Assembly: GCA_004124475.1 (NCBI GenBank) | Contig: SCKK01000003.1 | Location: 1-64,000 of the forward strand | DNA: 64,000 bases | DNA from: Fidelibacterota bacterium | GTDB lineage: Bacteria > Fidelibacterota > Marinisomatia > Marinisomatales > SCKK01 | Direction: 5' to 3' | Shown here: positions 52,613-60,573 of the stretch, piece by piece | How the letters are laid out: each line of letters opens with the position of its first letter | How positions within the stretch are numbered: position 1 is the first letter of the stretch | Made by a program: the position numbers and the translations under genes | The notes under the pieces: generated by a model | What the model saw: only the letters and a program-made list of their open reading frames with translations | Told to the model about the DNA's origin: nothing | Databases searched by the model: none

Positions 52613-52893
52613 AAGACTTTGAGCATGAAGATCCTTTTGTCCTGCGGGGTGTGGAGATACCCGGTGGGGATCCGAATCTGCAGGTACGTATCATGGCGGA
52701 GGAGTTCCGGGACCTTGGTACCCCCCACCGAGACTTGTTGAGGATGTTTGCCGACCCCTTTTATGCAGGTTTGTACGTTCTCCACGCACAGGTGGGAGCG
52801 GAACGAGTAGAGAATACCATTGATGAAGTGTATAGGGATGTTCAACAAACTGTAAGAGAAGATGATGAAACAATTCAGAGGAGCAATCCATGA
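52600..52893 (+). CDS. Small conserved-looking protein between nxrA and nxrB
   Basis: 97 residues from a TTG at 52600, overlapping the 3' end of nxrA by 13 bp, and ending in an ATGA overlap with nxrB. Mostly alpha-helical and acidic: LGTPHRDLLRMFADPFYAGL, VLHAQVGAERVENTIDEVYR. No signal peptide, no Cys. Tight overlap on both sides says it is translated with the complex. An assembly factor or small subunit is inferred; I know no named family. Confidence 0.6.
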   Translation: MGLVKDFEHEDPFVLRGVEIPGGDPNLQVRIMAEEFRDLGTPHRDLLRMFADPFYAGLYVLHAQVGAERVENTIDEVYRDVQQTVREDDETIQRSNP

Positions 52894-54170
52894 CTGAGGT
52901 TTACAACTGGCAGATCAAACGCAACATGAGCTATCCCTACGAAGGGAAGTATCCGGAATGGCAATTTGCCGCCGTGTTCAATATCAACCGTTGTATCGCT
53001 TGTCAGACTTGCACAATGGCGTGCAAAAGTACTTGGACTTTTTCTAAGGGGCAGGAACTTATGTGGTGGAACAATGTGGAGACAAAACCCTATGGTGGAT
53101 ATCCGCAGTTCTGGGACATAAAACTCCTGAAACTTTTACACGACGCCCACGAACGGCAGGGAAAGACCATGCGATGGAGTGAAAATGGTGAGTACAGCGG
53201 TATGACAATATTTGAGGCGGCAGCGAAGGAAAAGACTCGGAACGGTCAGTCACGGGTATTGGGTTATTTGCCGGATGACAGGGAGTGGCTTAAGCCCAAT
53301 ATCGGTGAGGATACCGGCCAACCGGACAAGACAAAAAAGGATCGTATGGGGTTCGTGTCGGAGCCGGTGCGTCTGCCGGAACATAAGTCCTTTTTCTTTT
53401 ACATGCAGCGGATCTGCAACCACTGTACCTATCCTGCCTGCCTGGCAGCCTGTCCACGCAAGGCTATATACAAGAGGGAGGAGGATGGCGTGGTTCTCAT
53501 TGACCAGGAACGGTGCCGGGGCTACCGCAAGTGCGTTGAGGCTTGCCCTTACAAGAAAGCCATGTACAACGGTCAGACTAAGATTTCTGAAAAGTGTATT
53601 GCCTGTTACCCGCGGTTGGAAGGCCGAGACAGCCACATTACTCCAGACGGTGTCCCTGTGGAGACGCGCTGTATGGCATCCTGCGTGGGCAAGATCCGTA
53701 TGCAGGGGTTGGTGCGAATGAATGGTGACGGATCCTGGACCAAAGATGAGGAGAATCCGCTCTATTGGATGGTGCAGAAGGAGAGAGTGGCGCTCCCTCT
53801 CTACCCACAGTTTGGCACCGAACCCAACATATATTACATTCCTCCCCGGTGGGCCCCGAGGCAGTACCTGCGTCAGATGTTTGGTCCCGGTGTTGAGGAT
53901 GCCATTGACCGGTACACAGCACCATCGCGGGAGCTTATGGCCATTCTGCAACTATTCCGTGCCCAGCGGGAGGTAATCTTCAAATTCGATATTAAGAAAG
54001 GCCCTCAAATTTACGAGAAGCAGGTGACTCTTTCCGACGGATCAAAAAAGGGCCTTGTTGTTTACAATGATACAGCTATCGGCTACAACAAAAAGGGCAA
54101 GGAATGTGTGCGCGTCACGGTGGAGGAGCCCATTTACGAGCGGCCAGCCAAGCACTTTAATTCCATCTAG
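52890..54170 (+). CDS. nxrB: Nitrite oxidoreductase/nitrate reductase beta subunit (four Fe-S clusters)
   Basis: 426 residues, no signal peptide; probably exported with NxrA by the TAT route. Cys motifs for four clusters: CIACQTCTMACKS (about 34-46), CNHCTYPACLAACP (about 175-188), CRGYRKCVEACPYKK (about 207-221), and CIACYPRLEG with later Cys (RCMASCVG). The opening EVYNWQIKRNMSYPYEGKYP and QFAAVFNINRCIACQ, then MWWNNVETKPYGGYPQFWD, are strongly NXR-type. Carries electrons from the Mo site to the cytochrome subunit. Confidence 0.92.
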   Translation: MTEVYNWQIKRNMSYPYEGKYPEWQFAAVFNINRCIACQTCTMACKSTWTFSKGQELMWWNNVETKPYGGYPQFWDIKLLKLLHDAHERQGKTMRWSENGEYSGMTIFEAAAKEKTRNGQSRVLGYLPDDREWLKPNIGEDTGQPDKTKKDRMGFVSEPVRLPEHKSFFFYMQRICNHCTYPACLAACPRKAIYKREEDGVVLIDQERCRGYRKCVEACPYKKAMYNGQTKISEKCIACYPRLEGRDSHITPDGVPVETRCMASCVGKIRMQGLVRMNGDGSWTKDEENPLYWMVQKERVALPLYPQFGTEPNIYYIPPRWAPRQYLRQMFGPGVEDAIDRYTAPSRELMAILQLFRAQREVIFKFDIKKGPQIYEKQVTLSDGSKKGLVVYNDTAIGYNKKGKECVRVTVEEPIYERPAKHFNSI

Positions 54171-54177
54171 GAAATTG

Positions 54178-54855
54178 ATGAAGAACAGGCAACTCCTGGA
54201 AGCACGCTCTACTATCTACGGTTGTCTTGCCTCTCTGTTTTCCGACCCTAATTCAGTGAAATTCGACCTAATTTTTAACGAGGATTTTCAGCAGGACGTG
54301 CTGGAGGCCTGTCGCCGTATCGAGAAGGGCTCGAAGAACAGGCAGCCGAACTTGGCAGACCTTTTTAGCCGAGCTCTACAACGGCTCAGGGCAGATGAAC
54401 GGGAGGTCACAGCGGCTGAATCTGTGCAAATCTTCGGGCACACCCTGTCCAAGCAATTGACGCCTTATGAATTAGAGCATTTGGGGAATGAAGATGTTTT
54501 CTTCCGCACCCAGAAGCTTGCGGACCTGAATGGTTTTTATCGGGCCTTCGGCTTAGAGGTGGATTCTGGTGAACGAGCAGATCACATTGCCACCCAATCG
54601 GAATTCATATCTTTCCTGTTAATCAAGGAAGCCCTGGCGCTTTCAAACGGCTCCAGTCCGGACAATGTCGAAGTGTGCCATAACGCTCGGTTAGATTTCT
54701 TGGAGGAGCACTTCATAGACTGGGTAGAGATTTTCTCAGGTAATCTTACCAAAGTAGCCAGAGGAGGGTTTTACCGTGTGGTTGGGCAGTTCTTGAAGGA
54801 TTTTATATCAATAGAAAAATTGTCTATTACTAAGGAGACTCTCTCAGACACCTGA
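54178..54855 (+). CDS. TorD/NarJ-like molybdoenzyme chaperone
   Basis: 225 residues from the ATG at 54178. All-helical, with the TorD-family layout: RSTIYGCLASLFSDPNS at the start, TPYELEHLGNEDVFFRTQKL and DLNGFYRAFGLEVDSGERAD in the middle, ADHIATQSEFISFLLIKEA later. Such proteins bind the TAT signal of the catalytic subunit and hold export until the Mo cofactor is in place. 7 bp after nxrB, so the client is NxrA. Confidence 0.85.
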   Translation: MKNRQLLEARSTIYGCLASLFSDPNSVKFDLIFNEDFQQDVLEACRRIEKGSKNRQPNLADLFSRALQRLRADEREVTAAESVQIFGHTLSKQLTPYELEHLGNEDVFFRTQKLADLNGFYRAFGLEVDSGERADHIATQSEFISFLLIKEALALSNGSSPDNVEVCHNARLDFLEEHFIDWVEIFSGNLTKVARGGFYRVVGQFLKDFISIEKLSITKETLSDT

Positions 54856-54976
54856 TAACCCAATTCATCGCGTTTGCTACAATCCTTCTTTCAGTTAAAT
54901 GAGTAGTAGCAATATTCTGTGTTAATCTGAGAAATCTCACTAAATTTCATAAACTGAAGTTTCTAAGCCAGACCGT

Positions 54977-55087
54977 CTACGTCCCGCTTTCGTAGGGATA
55001 CGGCGTATGGCCGGTACGGTTCCGGGGGAAACGCCGGGATTAGCTCCCCAGTCTGCCGAAAGGCAGGCACTTTCGGAAGGAGATTTC
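54977..55087 (+). promoter_or_regulatory. Structured 5' leader of moaA (riboswitch-like candidate)
   Basis: Consecutive pairing elements: CTAC/GTAG (54977-54995), CGGCGT (55001-55006) with ACGCCG (55031-55036) enclosing CCGG/CCGG (55011-55025), GGGA/TCCC (55036-55048), and CTGCC-GAAA-GGCAG (55053-55066) with a GNRA loop, then the ribosome-binding site. CCGAAAG (55057-55063) could instead pair with CTTTCGG (55070-55076). It does not match the Moco riboswitch as I remember it. Some of the hairpins may be members of the dispersed palindrome family. Confidence 0.4.
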
Positions 55088-56128
55088 ATGGTAGTAAGAC
55101 AAAAGCCGATAACGGCTAAACCAGCAGTAATTCCCTCAAACGGTAATATCCTGCTCGATCAACACGGTCGCGTCTTTGATTACCTCCGAATTGCCGTAAA
55201 TGAGAAGTGTAATCTGCGATGCATCTACTGCATGCCAGAGGAAGGTATTGATTTCAAGCCGGTAGAAAAATGCCTGACGACGGATGAGATATTGAGGCTT
55301 ATTTCTATCGCTGCTTCGCTTGGAGTCCGAAAGATTCGGTTTACGGGTGGCGAGCCTCTGATCTACAAAGAACTCGTTCCACTTATCAGGGAAGTTGCGA
55401 GTATTCCCGGGATTAAATCTATCCACGTTACGACGAATGGATTACTTCTTCAGAAGATGGCTGAAGATCTCCTCGCCGCGGGTGTGGATGGTGTTAATAT
55501 CAGTCTGGATACTCTCCATCAAGACAGGTTTGAGGAGATCACCAGGCGGAAGGGGCTGGAAAAAGTGCTGGGAGGACTCTCACTTGCCTTAAGAATTGGG
55601 TTCCCATCAGTCAAGGTGAACATGGTAGCCATGCGTAGTTTTAACGAGGACGAGATAGGCGACTTTGTTGAACTGACGAAGGAAAATCATCTCGCTGTTC
55701 GCTTTATCGAGCTGATGCCCTTCGATGCACATCAGATATGGAATACAGGTAAGTTCCTGGGCGCAGACAGGATCCTTGAGACCCTCCATTCGCTCTATCC
55801 CCAATTGAATCGAGTCACCGGCAGTGCTACTGAAGAGCACGTGTTTCGGGTCCCCGGTTTCAAGGGCAAAGTTGCCGTTATCCCATCTTTCACGCGGAGT
55901 TTCTGCGGGAACTGCAACCGGATCAGACTTACCGCCGATGGGAGGATCCGAAATTGCCTCTATTCTGACAATGAATTCAACGTCAGGGACCTTATGCGCA
56001 ATGGAGCGATGGATGAAGAGATCGGCCGCATGTTCAGGCAAGCCATGTGGGTTAAACCCAAGGATGGCTGGGAAGCTCTGAAGACGAATGGCAATCACCG
56101 CGAAAGCATGACGCAAATCGGTGGGTAG
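55088..56128 (+). CDS. moaA: GTP 3',8-cyclase (molybdenum cofactor step 1)
   Basis: 346 residues from the ATG at 55088, which has GGAAGGAG ahead of it; the frame stays open upstream only by chance. Radical SAM motif CNLRCIYCMPEEG, GGEPL, and the C-terminal second cluster CGNCNRIRLTADGRIRNCL. It ends in the double Gly (QIGG) needed for catalysis. Converts GTP to 3',8-cyclo-GTP for MoaC. Downstream of the nxr-like operon, away from the other moa genes. A CCTGCC-GCCA-GGCAGG palindrome follows at 56182-56197. Confidence 0.93.
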   Translation: MVVRQKPITAKPAVIPSNGNILLDQHGRVFDYLRIAVNEKCNLRCIYCMPEEGIDFKPVEKCLTTDEILRLISIAASLGVRKIRFTGGEPLIYKELVPLIREVASIPGIKSIHVTTNGLLLQKMAEDLLAAGVDGVNISLDTLHQDRFEEITRRKGLEKVLGGLSLALRIGFPSVKVNMVAMRSFNEDEIGDFVELTKENHLAVRFIELMPFDAHQIWNTGKFLGADRILETLHSLYPQLNRVTGSATEEHVFRVPGFKGKVAVIPSFTRSFCGNCNRIRLTADGRIRNCLYSDNEFNVRDLMRNGAMDEEIGRMFRQAMWVKPKDGWEALKTNGNHRESMTQIGG

Positions 56129-56181
56129 CCGAAAGATGAGCGTGAGCCCCCCCCCAAAGCGTTGACCTTTATGCTTCACCG

Positions 56182-56197
56182 CCTGCCGCCAGGCAGG
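56182..56197. repeat. GC-rich palindrome between convergent moaA and kynU
   Basis: CCTGCC and GGCAGG form a perfect 6-bp stem around GCCA. Same family as the elements at 281, 12221, 28343 and 55053. Convergent genes end on both sides, a position where it may act as a bidirectional terminator. Confidence 0.5.
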
Positions 56198-56230
56198 GAC
56201 GAAGCTCAGTATGATATTATAGAACTAATA

Positions 56231-57496
56231 TCAAATTAATTGTGCAAAAATTTCCACAAGCCGGTAGATATCTTCAAAACTGTTGTAGAGTGGTACGGGT
56301 GCTACACGAATGACATCAGGCTCACGGAAGTCGCACTGAGCTCCGGATGAATGAAGTTTCTTCTGAACCTCTTGTGCGTCATTGGGAATCCGTATGGAAA
56401 GCTGAGCGCCCCGTTCTCCGTAGTTTCTGGGGGTAATGATGGTAAAGCTATTGGAATCAATCTGATCCAACAAGAATTCCAGATAGCCAGTCAGTTGGAT
56501 ACTTTTTTCTCTTAATATGTCCATCCCCACTTCGTCAAAAATATCCAGGGAAGCCAGAAGTGGCGCGGTTGATAGGACCGGTGGATTGCTGATCTGCCAC
56601 CCTTCAGCTCCGGCGATGGGATCGAAAACCGGTCCCATTTGGAACCGGGTCTCCTTGTTGTGACCCCACCATCCGGCAAAACGAGGGAGATCCGGACGAT
56701 TCGCATGCCGTTCGTGAACGAATATTCCCCCCACACTTCCCGGACCGGCATTCAGGTACTTGTAGGTACACCAAGCTGCGAAATCTACATTCCAATCGTG
56801 GAGCTTCAGCACAATGTTTCCTGCAGCGTGGGCCAGGTCGTATCCCACCACACAGCCCTTTTTCTGTGCAGCCTTTGTGATGGTCTCCATGTCAAAAACC
56901 TGGCCGGTGTAGTAGTTCACGCCACCAATGTAAATTAGAGCAATGGTGTCCCCTTCCCGTTCGATAATGTCGAGAATCGCTTCCATCGGGACGACAGATC
57001 CTCCCTCCGGGCCGGATGCTTCAATAAGGGATGTTTCCGGGTCGAAACCGTGGAACATTATGTGGGACTTCACAGCGTATTGATCCGAGGGGAACGCCTT
57101 TGCCTCCATCATAACCTTGTGCCGAAGGGAAGTTGGCCGGTAGAAAGAAACCAACATGAGGTGAATGTTCACGGTTAGGGCGTTCATGATAGCTATTTCT
57201 TCAGGATTTGACCCTACGATCTTTGCCAATTTCTGCGTCAGGAAAGTGGTGTAGTCTCCCCACGGTCTGGACACCTTAAAATATCCGGCAACGCCCAGGT
57301 CAGCCCAGTCGGTCATATCTTCTTTTAGAATTGTCTCTGCTTCTTTGGGTTGTGGACCCAATGAGTTCCCCAGAAAATAGATAATATCCTGGCTGTCGGG
57401 ACCTTTCGGAAGGTTGAATCGTTTCCGGTAAGAAGCCAGCCGGTCTTCTCTATCCATCTTCATGGCAAAGTTCCTGTCTGTTCGGAATTCAGTCAT
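56231..57496 (-). CDS. kynU: Kynureninase
   Basis: 421 residues. PLP Lys in AAWCTYKYLNAGPG, phosphate-binding region around ALTVNIHLML, and FLGNSLGPQP at the N-terminus are typical. Cleaves L-kynurenine to anthranilate and alanine in tryptophan breakdown or NAD synthesis. The other pathway genes are not in the window; the only possible partner, the formamidase-like cyclase at 15410, is broken. The 57497-57831 upstream gap has no gene. Confidence 0.93.
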   Translation of the reverse strand: MTEFRTDRNFAMKMDREDRLASYRKRFNLPKGPDSQDIIYFLGNSLGPQPKEAETILKEDMTDWADLGVAGYFKVSRPWGDYTTFLTQKLAKIVGSNPEEIAIMNALTVNIHLMLVSFYRPTSLRHKVMMEAKAFPSDQYAVKSHIMFHGFDPETSLIEASGPEGGSVVPMEAILDIIEREGDTIALIYIGGVNYYTGQVFDMETITKAAQKKGCVVGYDLAHAAGNIVLKLHDWNVDFAAWCTYKYLNAGPGSVGGIFVHERHANRPDLPRFAGWWGHNKETRFQMGPVFDPIAGAEGWQISNPPVLSTAPLLASLDIFDEVGMDILREKSIQLTGYLEFLLDQIDSNSFTIITPRNYGERGAQLSIRIPNDAQEVQKKLHSSGAQCDFREPDVIRVAPVPLYNSFEDIYRLVEIFAQLI

Positions 57497-57831
57497 TCGT
57501 TACTCTGTGAAGGATGACCCATCTCGGAGCGTCATCAGTTAGGAAGGGTGCAATTGGAAGGTTTTAGTGTGGTGGTTGTTATCCTCAACTTCATCTAAAA
57601 ATGATGGTGATAATATAAATCGATTCTTCAATTACTTGACTTATTCAAATAGAGTCAGGTTGCCAATTAGGTTTTACTAATTCACTCGGTTTTGATGTAA
57701 ATATTCAGCAAACCCATTTCCGTTAGCTCGTAAATTATAAGCTGTTTTGGTTTCAAGTGATTAGCCCCAATCCCGAAGTTTCTAAAACACCTGAACACTT
57801 GAACACTTGTCCAAAGAACGCTGCGCGTACG

Positions 57832-57859
57832 CCGTTTATTGCCATAATATTAAGGAAAC
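57832..57859. repeat. Dispersed intergenic repeat B, copy 2
   Basis: 28 bp identical to 3091-3118 (begins CCGTTTATTGCCATAATA). Preceded by CTTGAACACTTG, like the first copy. It ends 7 bp before the stop of the hemerythrin-like gene. Confidence 0.75.
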
Positions 57860-57865
57860 TCTGTA

Positions 57866-58303
57866 CTATCTCTTAACGACTCTCCGTCGACATGCTTCCT
57901 CCACTGCATTAAGGGCTCGCGAATCCAATATCTCCTGGGCGACTTCAAATAATTCTCGTTCCTCAAACCGAATGTGCTTCTCAAGGAGCTTACCAAATCG
58001 TCCTAAATTCACAGAAGTTCGAGCGACCTCGAATCGAATACACTCCCGCAACTCCTTATGCTCTGCATGTAACCGGTCTACAATTTCCGTCGCCCCCTCA
58101 TTCCGCAACGGTACTCCAATGTATTTCTCCTCAATCTCGAAGTGTGGCTCAAGTTCACTCGCGAACTTTTCCTCAACTTCATTCCACACTTGAGACACAT
58201 GAAGCCCCTTACTTCCCGAAGCAGCTTGCAGCGCTTTCCTTGCAAGGACCAAACCTCTGTGGTGGTCCTCAGATAAATCACGTAACTTTGAAAATCTCTT
58301 CAT
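57866..58303 (-). CDS. Hemerythrin-like (HHE) domain protein
   Basis: 145 residues from the ATG at 58303. Four-helix bundle with HHE ligands: SEDHHRGLVLARK, LEPHFEIEEKYI, HAEHKELREC and LEKHIRFEERELF. Such di-iron proteins bind O2, NO or iron, often with NO-stress regulators. Stands alone on the minus strand next to the plus-strand cytochrome genes; a link to the Rrf2 regulators is possible but not shown. Confidence 0.85.
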   Translation of the reverse strand: MKRFSKLRDLSEDHHRGLVLARKALQAASGSKGLHVSQVWNEVEEKFASELEPHFEIEEKYIGVPLRNEGATEIVDRLHAEHKELRECIRFEVARTSVNLGRFGKLLEKHIRFEERELFEVAQEILDSRALNAVEEACRRRVVKR

Positions 58304-58367
58304 CAAATACCCATTCCATCGGAATGTACACTCAATCAATCCTGCAAACTAACAAATTGCATAATCT

Positions 58368-58694
58368 ATGTGCGTTTTGGCTCCGGACGTTGTGACAAAC
58401 GTAATTGATTTGGTTCGTTGCACAGCAGTCATCACGCAATTTGAGCCGCCGGACCTAAAGGATTGGACCAAAAATTTCTTACTGAAACTGAACGGCAGAG
58501 TGGTCCAGCAAGCCAACATGAATGAGATGATCTTCAGCATTCCTGAACTGATTGAATATTTTTCGGCAAGAAGTCTGTTTATTGAAGACGATATTATCTT
58601 CACCGGTACCCCCAGCACGGTTGACCATCTCCAAAACGGCAATAAACTGAGGGTCGGACTGGTAGGGGAAATGAAGACTGTTTTGTACATCTAA
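58368..58694 (+). pseudogene. Fumarylacetoacetate hydrolase-family C-terminal fragment
   Basis: The frame's second half reads LKLNGRVVQQANMNEMIFSI, PELIEYFSARSLFIEDDIIF and TGTPSTVDHLQNGNKLRVGL, the C-terminal third of the FAH fold (phrase DIIFTGTPSGVG in intact members, here altered). The N-terminal two-thirds with the metal Glu/Asp are missing, and the first 36 codons are not family-like. Its last part is repeated at 61652-61770 in still more decayed form. Confidence 0.7.
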
Positions 58695-58760
58695 TAATAA
58701 CATTCGAAAAAAGCTTTGACATGGACCAGACAGGATTGTAAATTAAAACAGGATAATAAG
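58588..58760 (+). repeat. Duplicated block, copy 1 (FAH tail plus promoter region)
   Basis: About 170 bp similar to 61652-61823. Shared strings include CCCCCAGCACG, CATCTCCAAAACGGC, AAACTGAGGGTCGGACTGG, AAGCTTTGACATGGACCAGA and CAGGATAATAAGGT. It ends just before the cytochrome-porin gene as copy 2 ends just before the Rrf2 gene. Confidence 0.75.
58716..58744 (+). promoter_or_regulatory. Sigma70-like promoter of cytochrome operon
   Basis: TTGACA (58716-58721), 17 bases, TAAATT (58739-58744). The consensus -35 box lies inside the duplicated block; copy 2 has TTGACA at 61780-61785. A transcript would begin near 58751, about 117 bp before the ATG at 58868. Confidence 0.5.
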
Positions 58761-58867
58761 GTCTTCTTAGATTGTTTACTTAAAATCAGACATACATGCA
58801 ATAATCGGAGTTGTATAAGATTGTCTATTGCAAAGATTTTAATAAAAAAAAGATTAAGGGGGTTGTC

Positions 58868-60139
58868 ATGACTAAAGACAAACATACTTCCGTTCTGATG
58901 CTGAGTTTTATGCTCAGCATCATATTTTTAACCAGTGACGCTAACGCTACCTCACAGTGGTCTAGAAAGTATAAAACTCCCTGCTCTACGTGTCACATTG
59001 CATTTCCGAGATTGAACTATTACGGTGAACGGTTCATGTTGAATGGGTATCAAGATCCAGATACTGAAATTCCCGACGGGAGTACCTTGGCCAAAAAGGT
59101 TTTTAATCAGATGCTCTCTATGGATAAACTAGATAACCATGTGGGAATCCGGCTAAATCTGACACCAATCCAGGTGAAAACCAAAGCGCTGACTGTCAAT
59201 AATGAATCTCAAGAGGAAGTGACTTACGCCAAGACCAACTGGTTTCAGGTGTTCATCGCCGGTACAATTTCAAAGAACGTGTCTATATTTATTGAGTCTG
59301 AATTTGCAGATCAAGGTTTCCATTTCAGTTGGTTTCACCTTGGATTCCATAATATAGGTGGCACCTCTCTAGCAAACGCGTTTGTTGGAAACTTATCACC
59401 CCTTGATTTTGCCAGTTATGCAAATCGGTTACGGCAAATTGGTGCAATCAAAGGCGACATTTTTGGCATAAAGACTTCTGGTGGAGCTAAAAGTGTTGCA
59501 GATGGCGGGAATGGCGCAGCAGAAGATGCTCTTAATACCAGTGGCTCTAGACCAGGATTAATGTATTTTGGTTATAAGGGTCCGGTAGTGGTCTGGGCAG
59601 GAATAAGCCCTGGGGAAAGTGCTGTAGATCCTAATAATAAGATTCACTACTGGGTTGGTGGAAAGCTACTCGTGTCGGAAGATATGGAATCTAAATTTGA
59701 AGGATCAAATGTGACAGCATGGGTTTACAAAGGTGAGGATGCGACTGCAACAGAAAGTGCACAAATCACAAATCCATACACCCGGATTTCACTTCAGGGT
59801 AACCTCCGCTACCAGGGTTTTGATATACAGGCTGCTTACCTGCAAACGACGGAGGAAAACTATTCCCTTGGTCAAGTGTCAGATGAGGTTAAATATAGTG
59901 GTATCTCTATTGTTGGCGGTAAACAGATCGGAAAATTCTATCCAGTACTTCAGTTCGATACCATTACTTATGAAGATGAAGTATATTCCGGTAAAAAATT
60001 GGGAAAGATTACCGTTTCAATGAGCTATTTCTTGAGAGAGAATATTCGTTTAGGAGTTCACGCCAGACTGGATCAAGATGGTGATGGGGACGATCAACGT
60101 TCTCACGATATTCAGGCGAATGTACGCATCATGTTCTAA
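58868..60139 (+). CDS. Fused monoheme cytochrome-porin, outer membrane (Cyc2-like architecture)
   Basis: 423 residues from the ATG at 58868 (AAGGGGG before it). Signal peptide (1-27), one CSTCH at 39-43 in KTPCSTCHIAFPRLNYYGER followed by FMLNGYQDP, then about 370 residues of alternating amphipathic beta strands ending in an aromatic-terminal RIMF, as outer-membrane barrels do. The pattern of a short heme-c head (CxxCH-x-x-FP-x-L-x-x-x-G-x-x-F-x-x-NGY) on a single barrel is that of Cyc2-type fused cytochrome-porins. It may pass electrons across the outer membrane. Its stop overlaps the next gene start by 1 bp. Confidence 0.72.
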   Translation: MTKDKHTSVLMLSFMLSIIFLTSDANATSQWSRKYKTPCSTCHIAFPRLNYYGERFMLNGYQDPDTEIPDGSTLAKKVFNQMLSMDKLDNHVGIRLNLTPIQVKTKALTVNNESQEEVTYAKTNWFQVFIAGTISKNVSIFIESEFADQGFHFSWFHLGFHNIGGTSLANAFVGNLSPLDFASYANRLRQIGAIKGDIFGIKTSGGAKSVADGGNGAAEDALNTSGSRPGLMYFGYKGPVVVWAGISPGESAVDPNNKIHYWVGGKLLVSEDMESKFEGSNVTAWVYKGEDATATESAQITNPYTRISLQGNLRYQGFDIQAAYLQTTEENYSLGQVSDEVKYSGISIVGGKQIGKFYPVLQFDTITYEDEVYSGKKLGKITVSMSYFLRENIRLGVHARLDQDGDGDDQRSHDIQANVRIMF

Positions 60140-60570
60140 TGAGTATTCTACTCGTAATCTTAGCTTCCGTTTTGGGGATGGTTCATGGCCTGGGGGCAAA
60201 GCAGAGACAGCCAAAACAAGAGTCGGAAGGTTTAAAAATATTCACTGAATACAAATGTGGTACGTGTCATAGTATAGCGTCCCTCGGTATTGTTTTATTT
60301 GCCGAATCCACGGATGAGGATGAAGATGATGAGGATGAAGATGAAGAGAAGGAGGTAGAAACTCCTGATTTGTCGGACGTCGGCATGAGGCATGATGCAA
60401 AATGGATCAGTAGTTACCTAAGGAAAAAGATCAGTCAAAATGGTCGTAAACATAAAAAACGCTTCCAGGGAACACCTGAAGAGCGCCGTTCTTTAGCATT
60501 CTGGTTGGAGAGTATGAAAACTGTTCAAAAAGATTCTACCTCTGGTGATACTAAACCAAACAGTTTATAA
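60139..60570 (+). CDS. Monoheme cytochrome c with acidic linker
   Basis: 143 residues. Signal peptide (ILLVILASVLGMVHGLGA), CGTCH at 40-44, then a 14-residue acidic run (DEDEDDEDEDEEKE) inserted before PDLSDVGMRHDAKWISSYL, whose Met may be the distal heme ligand. Basic C-terminus. The start overlaps the cytochrome-porin stop (TAATG). A periplasmic partner that could dock by its acidic stretch; the partner is unknown. Confidence 0.75.
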   Translation: MSILLVILASVLGMVHGLGAKQRQPKQESEGLKIFTEYKCGTCHSIASLGIVLFAESTDEDEDDEDEDEEKEVETPDLSDVGMRHDAKWISSYLRKKISQNGRKHKKRFQGTPEERRSLAFWLESMKTVQKDSTSGDTKPNSL

Positions 60571-60573
60571 ACA

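Noticed and set aside
53250-53951. 233-codon minus-strand frame opposite nxrB
   Set aside because: Shadow of the Fe-S subunit gene; no family features.
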